Notes under the pieces: model-generated
Databases searched by the model: none
The model's input: the letters and a program-made list of their open reading frames with translations, nothing else
What the model was told of the DNA's origin: nothing
Assembly: GCA_963966185.1 (NCBI GenBank)
Contig: CAWZYM010000382.1
Span: forward strand, 62,001 to 126,000
Direction of reading: 5' to 3'
Source of the DNA: Rhabditoides inermis
Lineage: Eukaryota > Nematoda > Chromadorea > Rhabditida > Rhabditidae
Length of the DNA: 64,000 nucleotides
Shown: positions 47,324 through 59,099 of the stretch, piece after piece
Layout of the letters: each line of letters begins with the position of its first letter
Position numbering within the stretch: the stretch's first letter is position 1
Translations under genes and position numbers: made by a program

Positions 47324-50300
47324 CTAGAACATGGAACAATTATCAAATAACTACTATAATACGATCTGCAGAAAAAAGAAACAAACTATAATTATAATTA
47401 TTATAGTTTTTTTTCATTCCGCTCAAGAGCGACACTTAAACGCTCCGGGGAATATTGGAGTGAGTGCCAATGCCGTAAACCCGTAAACGCTAAAAATCCA
47501 ATCAGCCCAGATTAATCTTCATCTTCATCTTTCATTAATGTGGTCAGTAGTGCAGTTACTTGTCTACGCTTCCCAGCGACAAGTACTTAAAACAAATGGT
47601 CTCTTATTAGCCATTGGCATTCTAACTGTCTACGCTTCTGCGATTGCACACGCTCTATCGCACTAGCTGCTAGCCGGTATCTGTTCCGTGTTTCGGGCAC
47701 ATGAGTTCTAAAAAGTTTGTTTTGAAGAATTAAAGTTTGTTTTACAATTTGTTTTAAGGTTTGTTTTCTAACTTTTTTTTTTACAAAGTTTGTTTTATTA
47801 AAAGCGAGCGCGATTTCTAGGAGTTGTTTAAAGCAACAGTGGCGACTTATTTTCGACTCGGAGTATTATTAGAAATCATATTAACCTAACACATTTCCAG
47901 TTTTAGCGAAAGAACGACCTTTCTGCGTTACTTTCGATTCTGAAGAATGCAGCTCAAAATTTGAATTTCCCGCCAACGCTTCACTGCAAAAACTGAGGTC
48001 GGAGACACAAGCGCAAATGAAAAACGCCCGGTCACTTGCTTCTTGGTTCAGTGCATGTGCGCTGCGTTGTGGCGCCCGATCTTCGCGGGTTGGACTCCGG
48101 TCACGGCCAAATGTTTTGCTCGTGTGAAAATGAGGAGTTGTGGCGGGTTGTGGCAGAAATAAGTCGCCACTGCTCCTTTAAACAATGTTTTCTTCTCACA
48201 GGTTGCTGGCTGAAGTTGATCATACAGATAGTTGATAGCACGGCACAAATACATCCGAGGCATACTATATGTGTACGAGGCATTGCAGCACTAAGCATGC
48301 GAACTGAGTATTACTAAATATATAGGCGTTTTGTTTGAGATATCCAACCATCTCACTTTGCCCACCGTATAAACAAACAGACATTTGGTTTCATCATTTA
48401 AATTTTGAACAATGAACGCATCAAAAGCTGCTACCGCTGCTGGGCAAACAAACTACGGTAACAGAAGCTCAACAGAAATTCGACCACGAACCGTGGCACA
48501 CAGTGTCATTGTTTATTGTTGTTTATTGGAAAGTTGAGCTCTGCGCGAATCTCGTCGATATCCCAGAAACAGCTGAAAAAATAGTAACACAGTCAGCGTT
48601 CCATAATTTTCCCTTGCCGCCTAGTGGTCGGTTTCCCAGTCAATTTCTCCGTCGCATCCGTCAAGCCCGGTATACGTGGGAAAACTCTGGATCAACGGTA
48701 GCCGCTACATACATGTTCGCTGATGGCTTTGGAATTTGAGGAATCCTCGGAGCACGGAGTTGAATCCGCCGAGTACACTTTCTACAGTGAAGTGAATGAC
48801 GCAACGTCATCCTAATCGTGAGACCAAGCACCCCAACCGACCTTCACGTCGGATTTCGACAAGAAGGAATAACCGACAGATACTCCACACATACTAAAAG
48901 TGTGTGAAAGCCTAATAGATCTTGTATGATAAGAACAGGTTCCACTGAAATTCCATCGTCGTCCGTTTTTCTATTGTACATAATCGTATCTGCTGAATAT
49001 CTAAAATTTGAAGTCATGGGAGAACAAAGAATCACATCTGGTTTTGTTTAGACAGCTTTCACAGGTGTCAAAGCGATTAGCTCGACAAATACGCGCCTTA
49101 TAGCGTATGTAGTGTGCACCGAGGAGCATCCAGTCATTTCAAATGTATACGGTTCAATACCCTTATGTTGGATAAAAAAATATTATAAGAGAATACTAAA
49201 TACGAAAACTACAAGAACATTGAAAAATATATCACAGAGATTGGAAAAAAAGTACGCAACGTTTCAGAATTGAGAGCGACGAAGATTCGTCGTTTTTTTT
49301 TTAAATCGAAGAGAGAGCTTATCTAGCTCCACTCTTAACCACTGCCTCTATGGCGCAGTGGTAGCCGCCAGCGCACAATCGCCGCGACCTGTGCACGGGT
49401 TCGATTCCTACTAATGGAAGCGTTTTTGATATTTGATGACATATTGTTTTGCACAAAACTGCACAACATGTGAAATGTCACGGATGGCATATACATAGGA
49501 TCCAATCATACTATAGGGAAAAAACTTCGAGTTATAAGTCGCTATTGTACCGTTCAGCTTAAAAATACAGGAGCCTATTTCTGACAATGTTTAATAGTCT
49601 ATGCTTCACGAAACGACTATTCAAAAACAGGTAGAACGAAAGTTATAATAAATAACTTATTACAGTTCACACTGTGCCCAAAATATGATGAAAATGACAC
49701 ACAAAATATGATGAAATGAAAAATATTCAATGCAACAAAACAGAGAGTGCGTATCAATCAGTACAACCGGCGGTTTCCACTAATACCCACCCCTGCCTGG
49801 AGGTGGCGAGGGAGAGCGGGCGGAGGAACCCGAGTGAGTACATGAGGAGGCAATGCAATCTGAGGCAGGAATCAGTTTCCACCACGGTAACGTCTCGATA
49901 GCAACACTCTAGAATCAAGGGGGGATCAAAGTTGCATCTGATTATTAAAGTAGTCAAAAGGAAATGTCTGTGATCGTGTGTGCTAGTGTATGGTATATGG
50001 TAGGGGGCTCGAGTTGGGGCAAAGACGTGTATTGTATGGTGTTGTCGCTGGTGGTTTTTTTTTGTAGATGAGAATGTGTAGAGTGTACACCGAATTGCGA
50101 GATCATTTTTCTGGAGCGGAGTGCAAATGTTCCTTGCAGTTCGCAGTGTGAAATAGTTATGTCTAACAGTATTGTGAGTTGAATGTATTCTCAGAGCAAA
50201 TGAACCATTCCTGCCACGTGTAGGTTTCAACTTAAAGTACTGTGAGAATCCCGCGGCTGTTTTCTACGTGCGCGCGGTGATCAGCAGACCACTCTGAACG

Positions 50301-50569
50301 TATTTTTTTTTCTAATTACCACTACTGCGTTCTCCTCTTTACGTGCTCTGCCGCCAAAGTAACACTCACCAGATTCAGATAACGACGAAAAAAAAACATA
50401 TCTGACATATGTTGCAGCATCACATGAGTAAGAACATTACATACTACAAAGTTGAGGCTGGCGACGGCACAGTAACGGATTTGCAAACGACCATACAATT
50501 CACAAGGAAATAACTCGTACTTGGAAACTCGTACGTAGAAAAGTTTATGAAAATGAAAATAATCTGGAT
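47324..50569. other. Repeat-derived region between the GT11 and MCFD2-like genes
   Basis: No convincing exon was found, although the missing GT11 5' exon should be here or beyond. Contents: an inverted pair TTTAAAGCAACAGTGGCGACTT (about 47829-47850) and its near-complement (about 48160-48185), bracketing a tRNA-like segment (about 48060-48108). Also the second copy of the 42-kb repeat (about 49145-49575) with a tRNA-like insert at 49341-49415 (CGCAGTGGTAGC and GGGTTCGATTCC). Confidence 0.5.
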
Positions 50570-53500
50570 CTATTGTTTTCCCTGTCTCTTTGCATACTCG
50601 GAGTAGTCGATGTAGCCATCTCCGTTCATGTCAAGATCCTTGAGCACCTGAAACACGATGGTGTTCATGCAGGGTTTATTGTTTTCTTTTTTCTTACAGT
50701 CCGAGAAACCTACAGCCATGATTTGTTTACAAAAACTACATAACTATGAAAACAAACGGTATATATATGAAAGAAATGAAATAATAAAACTACGTTTAAA
50801 AACGCACAGCGTCGATGAGCTTGACCATCGCGTCCTCGTCTTCGATCGGCACACCCGGTCCTGCAATGGAAAGGGGCTATGGAAAGGAACAAAGCATCTA
50901 TCTCAACATCTCTTTTCCATTCTGTGTCATGTTTCTGAACTGATACTGTCTCTCATTTTGCTAAAAAACCCCGGATTTTACTTTCCAGTTTTGTATATTT
51001 GTTAGGATGAGAGAGGTGACAGTAACAGAACATGGGTGTGAGCAGCTAGAGATCTATAAGTAAAAGCTCTTCAAAGTCAATTTGCACATCTGAAGATGAG
51101 AACATGGATGTTTCTAGATCTCAGATTTCAAATCTACTACAAATATGTTACAGAGGTGGTCAGTCAAGCGGCCCTTTTCGGCCGATTTGGCGCAAATCGG
51201 CTAAAACGGCTGCAAAGCTCCTTTCTCGGGTCTCCGTTGAGCTACAGAGCTCTAGTTTAGCGGAATCGAACGCTCTACTAACGATCTATCCAACTGCACA
51301 GTTGGTTCCAGTTGAAAAAATTCAGATGGTCTGCTTTCACACCCTTGATTTTGACCCCTTCTGAGCGGTCGGCGAGACTCTCATTTGCATATCCACGCGA
51401 TCGGCGAGGTGGCGACTCCCGTTGGGCGACTTCCGCATGGTCGTCTCCCTTGCCTCCACGCTGGTGCCGCTGGATAGGCCGTTCGCATTCCGCGGATGGC
51501 TGAACTGAACACGGGAAACAAGACGGACTCTAGGCCGGACTCCTTTCTGGCAGGGCCAGCCACCCACCAGTCATATCCTTGGCTAAAGACATCTTTCGAT
51601 GTACCCTATGGACAGTCGCAATCACAATGCGCCCAAGTTCCCGGCGCCCAACCGCTCCCTTCCGTCGACGAGGGATCCAGCGGGTAGGGCAGGGCGCGAG
51701 AAATCACCGGAGCTGAGGTCGACAAAACCGGAAAGGAACTTCAATGTTTGCACACTTAACTGCCAAGGACTGTCCCAGGCTACCAAGAAGGAGATGCTAT
51801 TCGACACTCTGGAGAAGATCAAGTGGGACGTCATATGCCTACAGGAGACGAAGAGGGCAACAGAGAAGCGGACGAGAAGACGAGACGGGACGGAAGTTGT
51901 GATGGGAGCACGTTGCCGCAACGGCAGTGGAGGAGTTGGGTTTGCGGTGTCAGGTAAAACTACGTCCGCAATCCAGTCGATGAGAGTAATATCGAGTCGG
52001 CTGGCCCACCTTTCACTAATGTTCGGTGACGTGCGCGTCGCAATCTTCAACTGCTACGCGCCGACCAGCACTGCGACGGAAGACGAGAAGGAGCAGTTCT
52101 ACTGCGACCTGCGGAAGCTATACAAGGAGGAGAAGGCCCGCTACAAGATCGTCTGCGGCGACTTCAACGCCAAGCTCGGAACTCGCAAGCATGGCGAGTT
52201 CAGAGTGGGGCCGAACGGATACGGAGAGCGGAACGAGGAGGGCGATCGACTCACTGACTTCATTGAGGAGATCCGTCTCTTCCACGGCAACAGCTTTTTC
52301 TCAAAGCCGAGCCGGAGGAAGTGGACGTGGAGATCGCCCAACGGACGAGCGCTCAACGAGATCGACCACTTCCTGACGAGCAACCGCCTGCTACTCGCCG
52401 ATGTCGACGTGGTCGCCCCCTTCTCTATAGGAGGCGACCACAGACTTCTTCGAGCTCGGCTACGTATCCCGCGACGACCTCTACGTCACAGCACCCGGCA
52501 CCCGGCAACTCTATTTGCCCCTGATGCAGCGCACGCCTACATTGAACACCACGTTGGCCTAAACCCGACGTACGAGGAGCTACTCAACACACTCAAGGAG
52601 GCCGCCGCCGTCGCAACTGCTCCCGGGCCGAACCACATGGAAAGGAGACTGTCGGAGAGGACGAGGGACCTGCTGAAGACAAGGGCGAAGCTCGCGCTAG
52701 ACCCGAGTCGGCTGCTAGAACTCGTCATCATCTCCCGCCAGTGTCGCGCCGCCTTCAAACACGATCTGACGAAGTACCGCGAGGAGATACTCCGCGACAC
52801 TGCTATGCATCGTCGGAGCATCAAAATCGCGAAGAGAGGACTCGCCACCGAGAGATCCCTGCTGGAGGCATTGCTGATCAACGACCAGATGATCACCGCG
52901 CGACCTGCCATCGAGGAGGCCACCGTCGACTTCTACAGTACTCTCTACGCTGACCGACTACTCATCCCGAGGAAGGTCTACACTCCTGGAAACGTGCCCC
53001 CCGTACTCCCATCTGAAGTGCGACACGCCCTCTCCCAGATGCCGAAAGGACGAGCCCCCGGACCTGACAACATCACGGCCGATCTGCTGAAGGCGGGAGG
53101 AACTAACTTCCACCGCGCCCTCGCACGCCTGTTCTCGACTCACCTGGAAGGGACCCCCATCCCCGACAGCTGGAGAGAGGCGCGGCTCGTACTACTCCCG
53201 AAGAAAGGAACCCGTGAGAAGCTCTCCAACTGGCGCCCGATCGCTCTACTCAGCCTGCTCTACAAAACCTATTCCAAGGTGTTGTTGAACAGGCTGAAAC
53301 GGACTCTGGAAGACGAACAACCACGAGAACAAGCCGGATTCCGGAGCGGCTACTGCTGCGCCGATCACCTCCAGACCGTCTCTCAGGTCGTGGAGAGAGC
53401 CCGCGAATACAAGACCCCGCTAGTGCTCACCTTTGTCGACTTCGAGAAGGCGTTCGACCGGCTCGACCACGGATTCCTTCTACGCGCTCTTGAGATGCTC

Positions 53501-56500
53501 AACGTCGAGGAGGGATACCTGGCTGCGCTATCCGACTGCTACGACAACAACCAGCTACTTCTGAAGCTCTTCTCCAACGAGCTGAAGATCCCTGTGCGAT
53601 GCGGTGTGAAGCAAGGAGACACTGTCTCCCCGGTGCTCTTCACTGCTGCGCTGGAAGTCGTCTTCCGCCAACTTGACTGGAGTGACTACGGCCTTCGTGT
53701 GGACGGAGAGAAGCTGAACCATCTGCGCTTCGCTGACGACATTGTGCTGATCACCGAGACCACGGCAGATGCTGAACGGATGCTGAACGAGCTGAACACG
53801 GAGAGCGAGAAGGCCGGGCTGCGCATCAACATCGGCAAGACGCAGTTCATCCGAAACGAGCAGGCTGCCGCTGGGACTATCCATCTTTCCGGCCAGGCAA
53901 TCGAAGAGGTGGAGGAGTACATCTACCTCGGACGGGCCATAAACGCAAAGAACACCCTCACTTCGGAGCTGGCAAGGAGAACGAGAGCAGGATGGGCGGC
54001 ATTTGGCAACATCAAGGAGACACTGGGCACGCTGAACGACAAACACCTCAAAGCGAACCTCTTCAACACGTGCGTACTCCCCGCACTGTGTTACGGCTCG
54101 GAGACGTGGGCCTACACTACCACCACGCTCGGTCGCATCCAGACCGCACACCGCGCAATGGAGCGACAGATGCTGGGATACTCACTCTATCGGCAGCGAG
54201 ACGAGGGACTGAGCAGCGAGGACATGCGGGCAAGATCCGCGTTGACCAACCCAACCTCCTACATGGCGCGCAGCAAACATAGATGGGCCGGACACATACA
54301 AAGGAGGACGGACGGGCGATGGACACGGGCGACTACCGATTGGAGGCCGCGCAACGTCACTCGAGAACCCGGACGGCCGCCAACCCGCTGGGCAGATTCT
54401 GTCCGCAATAATACAAAACTGTTCTATGGGCGCAGGAACGACTACAAGCAGTGGGCAACTGCAGCTCGAGACCGTTCACTGTGGCGAAAGATGGGCTCCG
54501 CGCTTGCAAGCTGAAGGAGCATTCAAGTATTCAAGTAAGTCATGTTTCTGAACTGATACTGTCTCTCATTTTGCTAAAAAACCCCGGATTTTACTTTCCA
54601 GTTTTGTATATTTGTTAGGATGAGAGAGGTGACAGTAACAGAACATGGGTGTGAGCAGCTAGAGATCTATAAGTAAAAGCTCTTCAAAGTCAATTTGCAC
54701 ATCTGAAGATGAGAACATGGATGTTTCTAGATCTCAGATTTGAAATCTACTACAAATATGTTACAGAGGTGGTCAGTCAAGCGGCCCTTTTCGGCCGATT
54801 TGGCGCAAATCGGCTAAAACGGCTGCAAAGCTCCTTTCTCGGGTCTCCGTTGAGCTACAGAGCTCTAGTTTAGCGGAATCGAACGCTCTACTAACGATCT
54901 ATCCAACTGCACAGTTGGTTCCAGTTGAAAAAATTCAGATGGTCTGCTTTCACACCCTTGATTTTGACCCCTTCTGAGCGGTCGGCGAGACTCTCATTTG
55001 CATATCCACGCGATCGGCGAGCGAAAGAGGGCAATTAGCGGGACAATGGTCATTCTTGAACGGGGCAGTGAATCGACCAGTCGTACCAGAGTTGTCCTAA
55101 ATAAAATCAACATGGGTTTCTTCCGCAACAACCAAATAAAACTGGCCCACAACTGGTCCACGGCTGCTGCTGCTGCTGCTGCTGCCGGATACGCCATACT
55201 CCTCGCCCTCCCTCCTCCCCTCCTCTCGTCGCCGCTGCCTGGCTCGTCCATCTCCACAATACCCGTCCCTGGTGAGAGAAGAGCAGTGAGTACACTCCCC
55301 TCACAAGGAAGAATGGAGGAGTGAGTGAGTGAGAGGGTGGTAGTGAGTGAGAATCAAGAGAGTGAGAGCTCAGTCGAGCGTCTCAAACTCCGCATCCGCA
55401 TCTTCCTCCTTCGGCGTCTGCCCCCGAGTGTTAGAAAGCGGCTTGCGGGGCTCCTCCATGCCGACGTCGGACATGGATGCATGAACAACAACAAAGAAAA
55501 CAAGACGAAAACAAACAACAGCTGTTCACTGTTGTAATAGTGACGTGAAACCCGAGTTTTACACTTCAAAGTGTAACACAACAAAACACTACGCTGTGGG
55601 CCAGTTTTATTTGGTTGTTGCGGAAGAAACCCATGTTAATTTTATTTAGGACAACTCTGGTACGACTGGTCGATTCACTGCCCCGTTCAAGAATGACCAT
55701 CACGCATTGTCCCGCTAATTGCCCTCTCTCGCTCGCCGATCGCGTGGATATGCAAATGAGAGTCTCGCCGACTGCTCAGAAAGAGTCAAAATCAAGGGTG
55801 TGAAAGCAGACCATCTGAATTTTTTCAACTAGAACCAACTGTGCAGTTGGATAGATCGTTAGTAGAGCGTTCGATTCCGCTAAACTAGAGCCGTGTAGCT
55901 CAACGGAGACCCGAGAAAGGAGCTTTGCAGCCGTTTTAGCCGATTTGCGCCAAATCGGCCGAAAAGGGCCGCTTGACTGACCACCTCTGTATATGTATCT
56001 ATGTTCTATGTAATTCGAACGCTCTGGTTTGAATATGTAAGTACGATTTCTCCAAATCCAAAAGGGAACAAAAGAACTAGTAGATCACATACGCACCGGT
56101 CTCACTGTCATGGTCGTGACTGAGCGCCTTGAGGATCTCCACTCCGTCGATGCGGTTGTCTCTGTCCAAGTCGTGCATCGAGAAGTAGTGGAACCTGCAA
56201 TCAATACCTGCACCTGGAAGCAACGCGTCGTCCAGTTATAGTCCTGGTTATCTGTACGTAAGCGGTAAGTTGTTTTCGCTAAACTAGTATTCAGACCTCA
56301 TTCTGAAAACGGTGAATAACTATTTCGTTTGCAACTCATTTTACTATACTACAGAAGAGGAGAAATTCGATTTCTGCTTGCGAAAATAATCTCACTGCAC
56401 TCTGGGAAACGGTGAGCAGCTCTCATTTCATTGGTTCGAAATCGTATTCACAAACACAATGCGTGGTCTCGCACAGAAAAGGAGTTTATTCATTCCTGTA

Positions 56501-56968
56501 GTGAATGTGTACTATCCACTAACTCAATTGCCATTACGAATGAAACTAGGCGTACTTTGTTGTTTTGCAGAAAAGTGAAAGCATGATTTTTGAATGAGAG
56601 TCACCTCTGTTGCTCCTCGCTGAGCTTCTCCACTTCGATTTTGTTCTCCAGATGCATCTTGATGTGGCTGTAATACATCAATAACTTCTCTGACGTTTTG
56701 TCCTATTCTTGTAGGAGCGTAAATATATATTAAAGAATATGCAGAGATGGGAAGAAAAAACAACTCACTCATCATCATGCACCTCTTTTTCATCTCCGAA
56801 ATGCCGCTCGGGACGCCAGGCGTGGACTGAAATCATTATCACATTAAGAAATCAATATCCAAACGATTAATAACATCACATAATCAAGTTTACATCGTCC
56901 AGAAACACCAAAATGCATAACTCACCGTATCCCGCCAACACCAAACACACCAGCAACCTGGAGATCAT
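50570..56968 (-). CDS. MCFD2: MCFD2-like EF-hand secretory cargo-receptor cofactor
   Basis: Six - strand exons join in phase (351 nt, 116 aa): 56968-56926, 56826-56769, 56667-56605, 56194-56097, 50860-50808, 50647-50570. A hydrophobic signal peptide (MISRLLVCLVLAG) is followed by HDDDHIKMHLE, which matches the conserved 'VHD.EHI..HL' segment of MCFD2. Two canonical EF-hands follow: loop DLDRDNRIDGVE (49-60) and loop DMNGDGYIDYSE (97-108). In vertebrates MCFD2 binds Ca2+ and works with the lectin LMAN1 (ERGIC-53) to move selected glycoproteins from ER to Golgi. The human protein is 146 aa, so this one is compact. The acceptor TTTTCCAG lies one base before the ATG. Intron 5 (50861-56096, 5.2 kb) is swollen by an RTE LINE and a foldback element. 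Confidence 0.9.
50926..51408 (+). repeat. 483-bp direct repeat, left copy (target duplication of RTE element)
   Basis: Starts GTCATGTTTCTGAACTG and ends CGCGATCGGCGAG. Same length as the right copy at 54539-55021 with one visible mismatch (C versus G in CTCAGATTT[C/G]AAATC). It includes the outer 260 bp of the foldback element's left arm. Confidence 0.9.
51409..54538 (+). mobile_element. RTE-clade non-LTR retrotransposon, apparently full length
   Basis: 3130 bp between two copies of the 483-bp repeat: about 190 bp of 5' leader, one long frame, then a 24-bp 3' end finishing in a short tandem ATTCAAGT ATTCAAGTAA tail. Short tandem 3' tails rather than poly(A) are known for RTE elements. Orientation is opposite to the host MCFD2 gene. 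The body is GC-rich compared with its surroundings. Confidence 0.88.
51599..54514 (+). CDS. RTE-type LINE polyprotein (APE endonuclease + reverse transcriptase)
   Basis: 971 aa with an ATG start and no internal stop. The apurinic-type endonuclease spans about residues 48-290: FNVCTLNCQGL, ICLQETK, ICGDFNAKLG near 183-191, NEIDHFLTS, and IGGDHRLLRA near 278. The reverse transcriptase follows with NWRPIALLSLLYKTYSKVL, FVDFEKAFDRLDH (near 609-621), GVKQGDTVSPVLF (near 670) and FADD (near 711). The C-terminus has the RTE-style KHRWAGHIQRR, GRPPTRWAD and ARDRSLWR. Length and single-frame layout resemble C. elegans RTE-1. The element looks coding-competent. Confidence 0.93.
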   Translation: MYPMDSRNHNAPKFPAPNRSLPSTRDPAGRAGREKSPELRSTKPERNFNVCTLNCQGLSQATKKEMLFDTLEKIKWDVICLQETKRATEKRTRRRDGTEVVMGARCRNGSGGVGFAVSGKTTSAIQSMRVISSRLAHLSLMFGDVRVAIFNCYAPTSTATEDEKEQFYCDLRKLYKEEKARYKIVCGDFNAKLGTRKHGEFRVGPNGYGERNEEGDRLTDFIEEIRLFHGNSFFSKPSRRKWTWRSPNGRALNEIDHFLTSNRLLLADVDVVAPFSIGGDHRLLRARLRIPRRPLRHSTRHPATLFAPDAAHAYIEHHVGLNPTYEELLNTLKEAAAVATAPGPNHMERRLSERTRDLLKTRAKLALDPSRLLELVIISRQCRAAFKHDLTKYREEILRDTAMHRRSIKIAKRGLATERSLLEALLINDQMITARPAIEEATVDFYSTLYADRLLIPRKVYTPGNVPPVLPSEVRHALSQMPKGRAPGPDNITADLLKAGGTNFHRALARLFSTHLEGTPIPDSWREARLVLLPKKGTREKLSNWRPIALLSLLYKTYSKVLLNRLKRTLEDEQPREQAGFRSGYCCADHLQTVSQVVERAREYKTPLVLTFVDFEKAFDRLDHGFLLRALEMLNVEEGYLAALSDCYDNNQLLLKLFSNELKIPVRCGVKQGDTVSPVLFTAALEVVFRQLDWSDYGLRVDGEKLNHLRFADDIVLITETTADAERMLNELNTESEKAGLRINIGKTQFIRNEQAAAGTIHLSGQAIEEVEEYIYLGRAINAKNTLTSELARRTRAGWAAFGNIKETLGTLNDKHLKANLFNTCVLPALCYGSETWAYTTTTLGRIQTAHRAMERQMLGYSLYRQRDEGLSSEDMRARSALTNPTSYMARSKHRWAGHIQRRTDGRWTRATTDWRPRNVTREPGRPPTRWADSVRNNTKLFYGRRNDYKQWATAARDRSLWRKMGSALAS
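54539..55021 (+). repeat. 483-bp direct repeat, right copy
   Basis: Partner of 50926-51408. Continues without break into the rest of the foldback element, so this side preserves the pre-insertion sequence. Confidence 0.9.
54762..55991. mobile_element. Foldback DNA element with about 390-bp inverted arms
   Basis: Left arm 54762-55151 and right arm 55595-55991 are inverted near-copies. The outer ends read TACAGAGGTGGTCAGTC and its complement, the inner ends CTGGCCCACA and complement. TA at both outer borders suggests a Tc1/mariner-type TA duplication. The 440-bp centre contains a (GCT)n run and CT-rich sequence but no transposase. An earlier partial copy of the left arm (51149-51408) lies beyond the RTE insertion, because the RTE landed in this arm and duplicated part of it. 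A tRNA-B-box-like GCGTTCGATTCCGCT occurs within each arm. Confidence 0.85.
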
Positions 56969-57500
56969 TCTGGAAAAGGGACTCGCTGTGAAATTAGAAA
57001 AGTGCCACCAACATTAAAAGCGAAAATAGTTTCACGAAACACGTCACAAAACAGCAATATCAAACGGATCGATCTGCGAATGACGGAAACTGCAAAAGCG
57101 ACAATCTGCTATTGATATTACCACGAGCAAGTCGCCGGCCGCGCTCGAATCAACACAATAGCAGGTCTGTTATAGTCCGCAAACAAAACGGATGCGATAA
57201 TTCTGGAACGCTTTAGTATAGAAGCGTTTTAGCATATCCACGCTGGAGGAATCGATGCCGCAGTGCCGCTATCAGTGGCTCACGCTCTGATAAGAATATG
57301 ACACGTAACGTAACGCATGCATGAAACCTTGAATGAAATGCGTTTATCAGTCAGTCAGTCATCAATCACTAGAACGTTGAACATGTATTTATATTCCAAC
57401 TGATTCAATCCAATACGATTATTTATAATGTATGTATAGCTGAACTTTTCACAATTCAACCAACGCAAAACTGCCCTCAGATTGTTTTCAAAGACTCGGT
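56969..57500. other. 5' flank of the MCFD2-like gene
   Basis: No coding feature seen. It should contain the - strand promoter or leader. The region from 56,980 to 57,350 is moderately GC-rich, without a recognisable TATA element. Confidence 0.45.
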
Positions 57501-58478
57501 ATGGTGCGACTCGGTATGGAGGCCGCGGCGAGAGAGCCGCTTCGGCGCGCATATGGGAGGGCTAAGTGGGGTGAGATAAATGCGGCTATAGCATGTACCG
57601 ATTGGACGCGAGTTTTTATTGGTTTAAATATTGAAGAGGCAACTTCCGCGTTTGTCCAGCGAATGCAACATCTCATTACCGAGTATATTCCCCTTATGAA
57701 ACATACTAAAGCTGTCAGTATTCCTCTCTATATTTATAAATTGAAACGCCGTGCGTTAGGCTACTCTATACTTATTCCAGAATCGAAGACTGCTGATAAG
57801 GCGCAGCGTAAACTGCGAAACGCTATTTTCTCGTGGCAATGTAAGCGCGAAGCGAAACTTATCAACGGTAACAATAAACGCGCATTATACAAGGATGTTA
57901 GAAAAAAGATGTTTCCTGCTGATGGTATCAGCTCGCTGTCACACAATGGTGAGTTGGTCCATGATTCGAGGGAAAAGGCGGAGATGTTCGGGGAATACTT
58001 CGACTCGATATTCTCTGGTGGAAGTGTTGCTCCGACCGGCTCTGCCCTTCCCTCTCTCTCGAATCAACTCACCATGATTGACGTTTCTTATGCACTTGTT
58101 CACAAGACCATACAACGATTGGATTCAAAAATTAATACCAGTCCTGATGGAATCACCCACACTTTTCTGAAAAATACAGTTGATACAATAAGTCTCCCGC
58201 TTTCGACTCTTTTTTCTATGTCTCTATCAGTGTGCGCTATCCCCAATTTCTGGAAAGTCGCTTATATAAAACCGCTGTATAAAAAGGGTTCTCCGTTCTC
58301 GTGATAATCCAGCTAACTATCGTCCCATTAGCCTAACAAGCAGTGTAGCGAAATTATTAGAGCGCATTATAGTCAGGCAAATGACTGATTTTCTCGAGTC
58401 TAATAGCTTGATTTCTTCCAAACAGTTTGGTTTTCGTAAGAAAAGGTCTACCAACGCACAACTTATTGAATGTTATAG
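57501..58478 (+). pseudogene. CR1/Jockey-like LINE reverse transcriptase fragment, frameshifted
   Basis: An open frame to about 58304 shows the linker and start of a LINE RT (KLRNAIFSWQCKREAKL, NTSPDGITHTFLKN, FWKVAYIKPLYKKG). After an apparent frameshift near 58295 it continues as NPANYRPISLTSSVAKLLER, then SSKQFGFRKKRSTNAQLIE. It is cut off at about 58479, where a direct repeat begins. Endonuclease and catalytic YxDD parts are missing from the window. It may be the same family as the - strand fragment at 35.8-37.0 kb. Confidence 0.8.
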
Positions 58479-58573
58479 AGTAACTCATGCCGCCACCTGG
58501 TCAGGGTGGGCGGCAGCGGAGTTGAACGTGGCAACTACCGTACCCAACACACACAACGTCACAACATATGATA
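58479..58573 (+). repeat. Direct repeat of at least 95 bp, left copy
   Basis: Begins AGTAACTCATGCCGCCACC and matches 63906-64000 base for base as far as the window allows. Contains a quasi-palindrome (GCCGCCACCTGG ... GGTGGGCGGC). Confidence 0.9.
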
Positions 58574-59099
58574 CGGCAAAAGAGCACATTTTATCGCGGA
58601 AAGAGTGGCATAGTTGCAAAAAGCAAAAGGAGTCGACGACGAAGAGATTGGTGGAGGTGCTTATGTACTGTCGGATGGTGGCGTGCGGGGCGAGAGGAGG
58701 GCGCCGGGGGAAGATCGCCGGCAGGCGATTGGGCCTGGAATGCCAACACATTAGGGCTCGTTCCCAAGATGATGAGGAGTGATATTGAAAGTGGTGTGGG
58801 AAGTGGTTTGATTGAGTGTAGCCTGGTTGATTGGTTGATCTTGAGGAATGTGGCAAGAAGCCTCTAACTGTCTGCTTGTACTCTCTCTCTCTCTCTCTCT
58901 CAGTGATTCACACATGATGCGAAGTGCGGGTGAGAGGGGAGAGAGCGCGAGGACGAGAGATCAGATGCACGTGCGACGCGCGTGTGGGAGAGAGATGCGT
59001 CAGCGAGCGCTCGGCGGTGGCATGATAGCATCAGAGGGTGTCGTTGAGAGCATGCTAAGTATCCGTGTGCGCAGCATACGTCACAGCTATCCCCATTGC

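Noticed and set aside
49754..50230. 158-codon - strand frame as a gene
   Set aside because: Thr/His/Arg-rich composition, no motif, no consistent splice context, and it overlaps AT-rich sequence with a possible + strand exon of similar weakness.
51622..54151. Long - strand frames opposite the RTE ORF
   Set aside because: Shadow frames of a GC-rich coding sequence; the + strand frame has all endonuclease and RT motifs.
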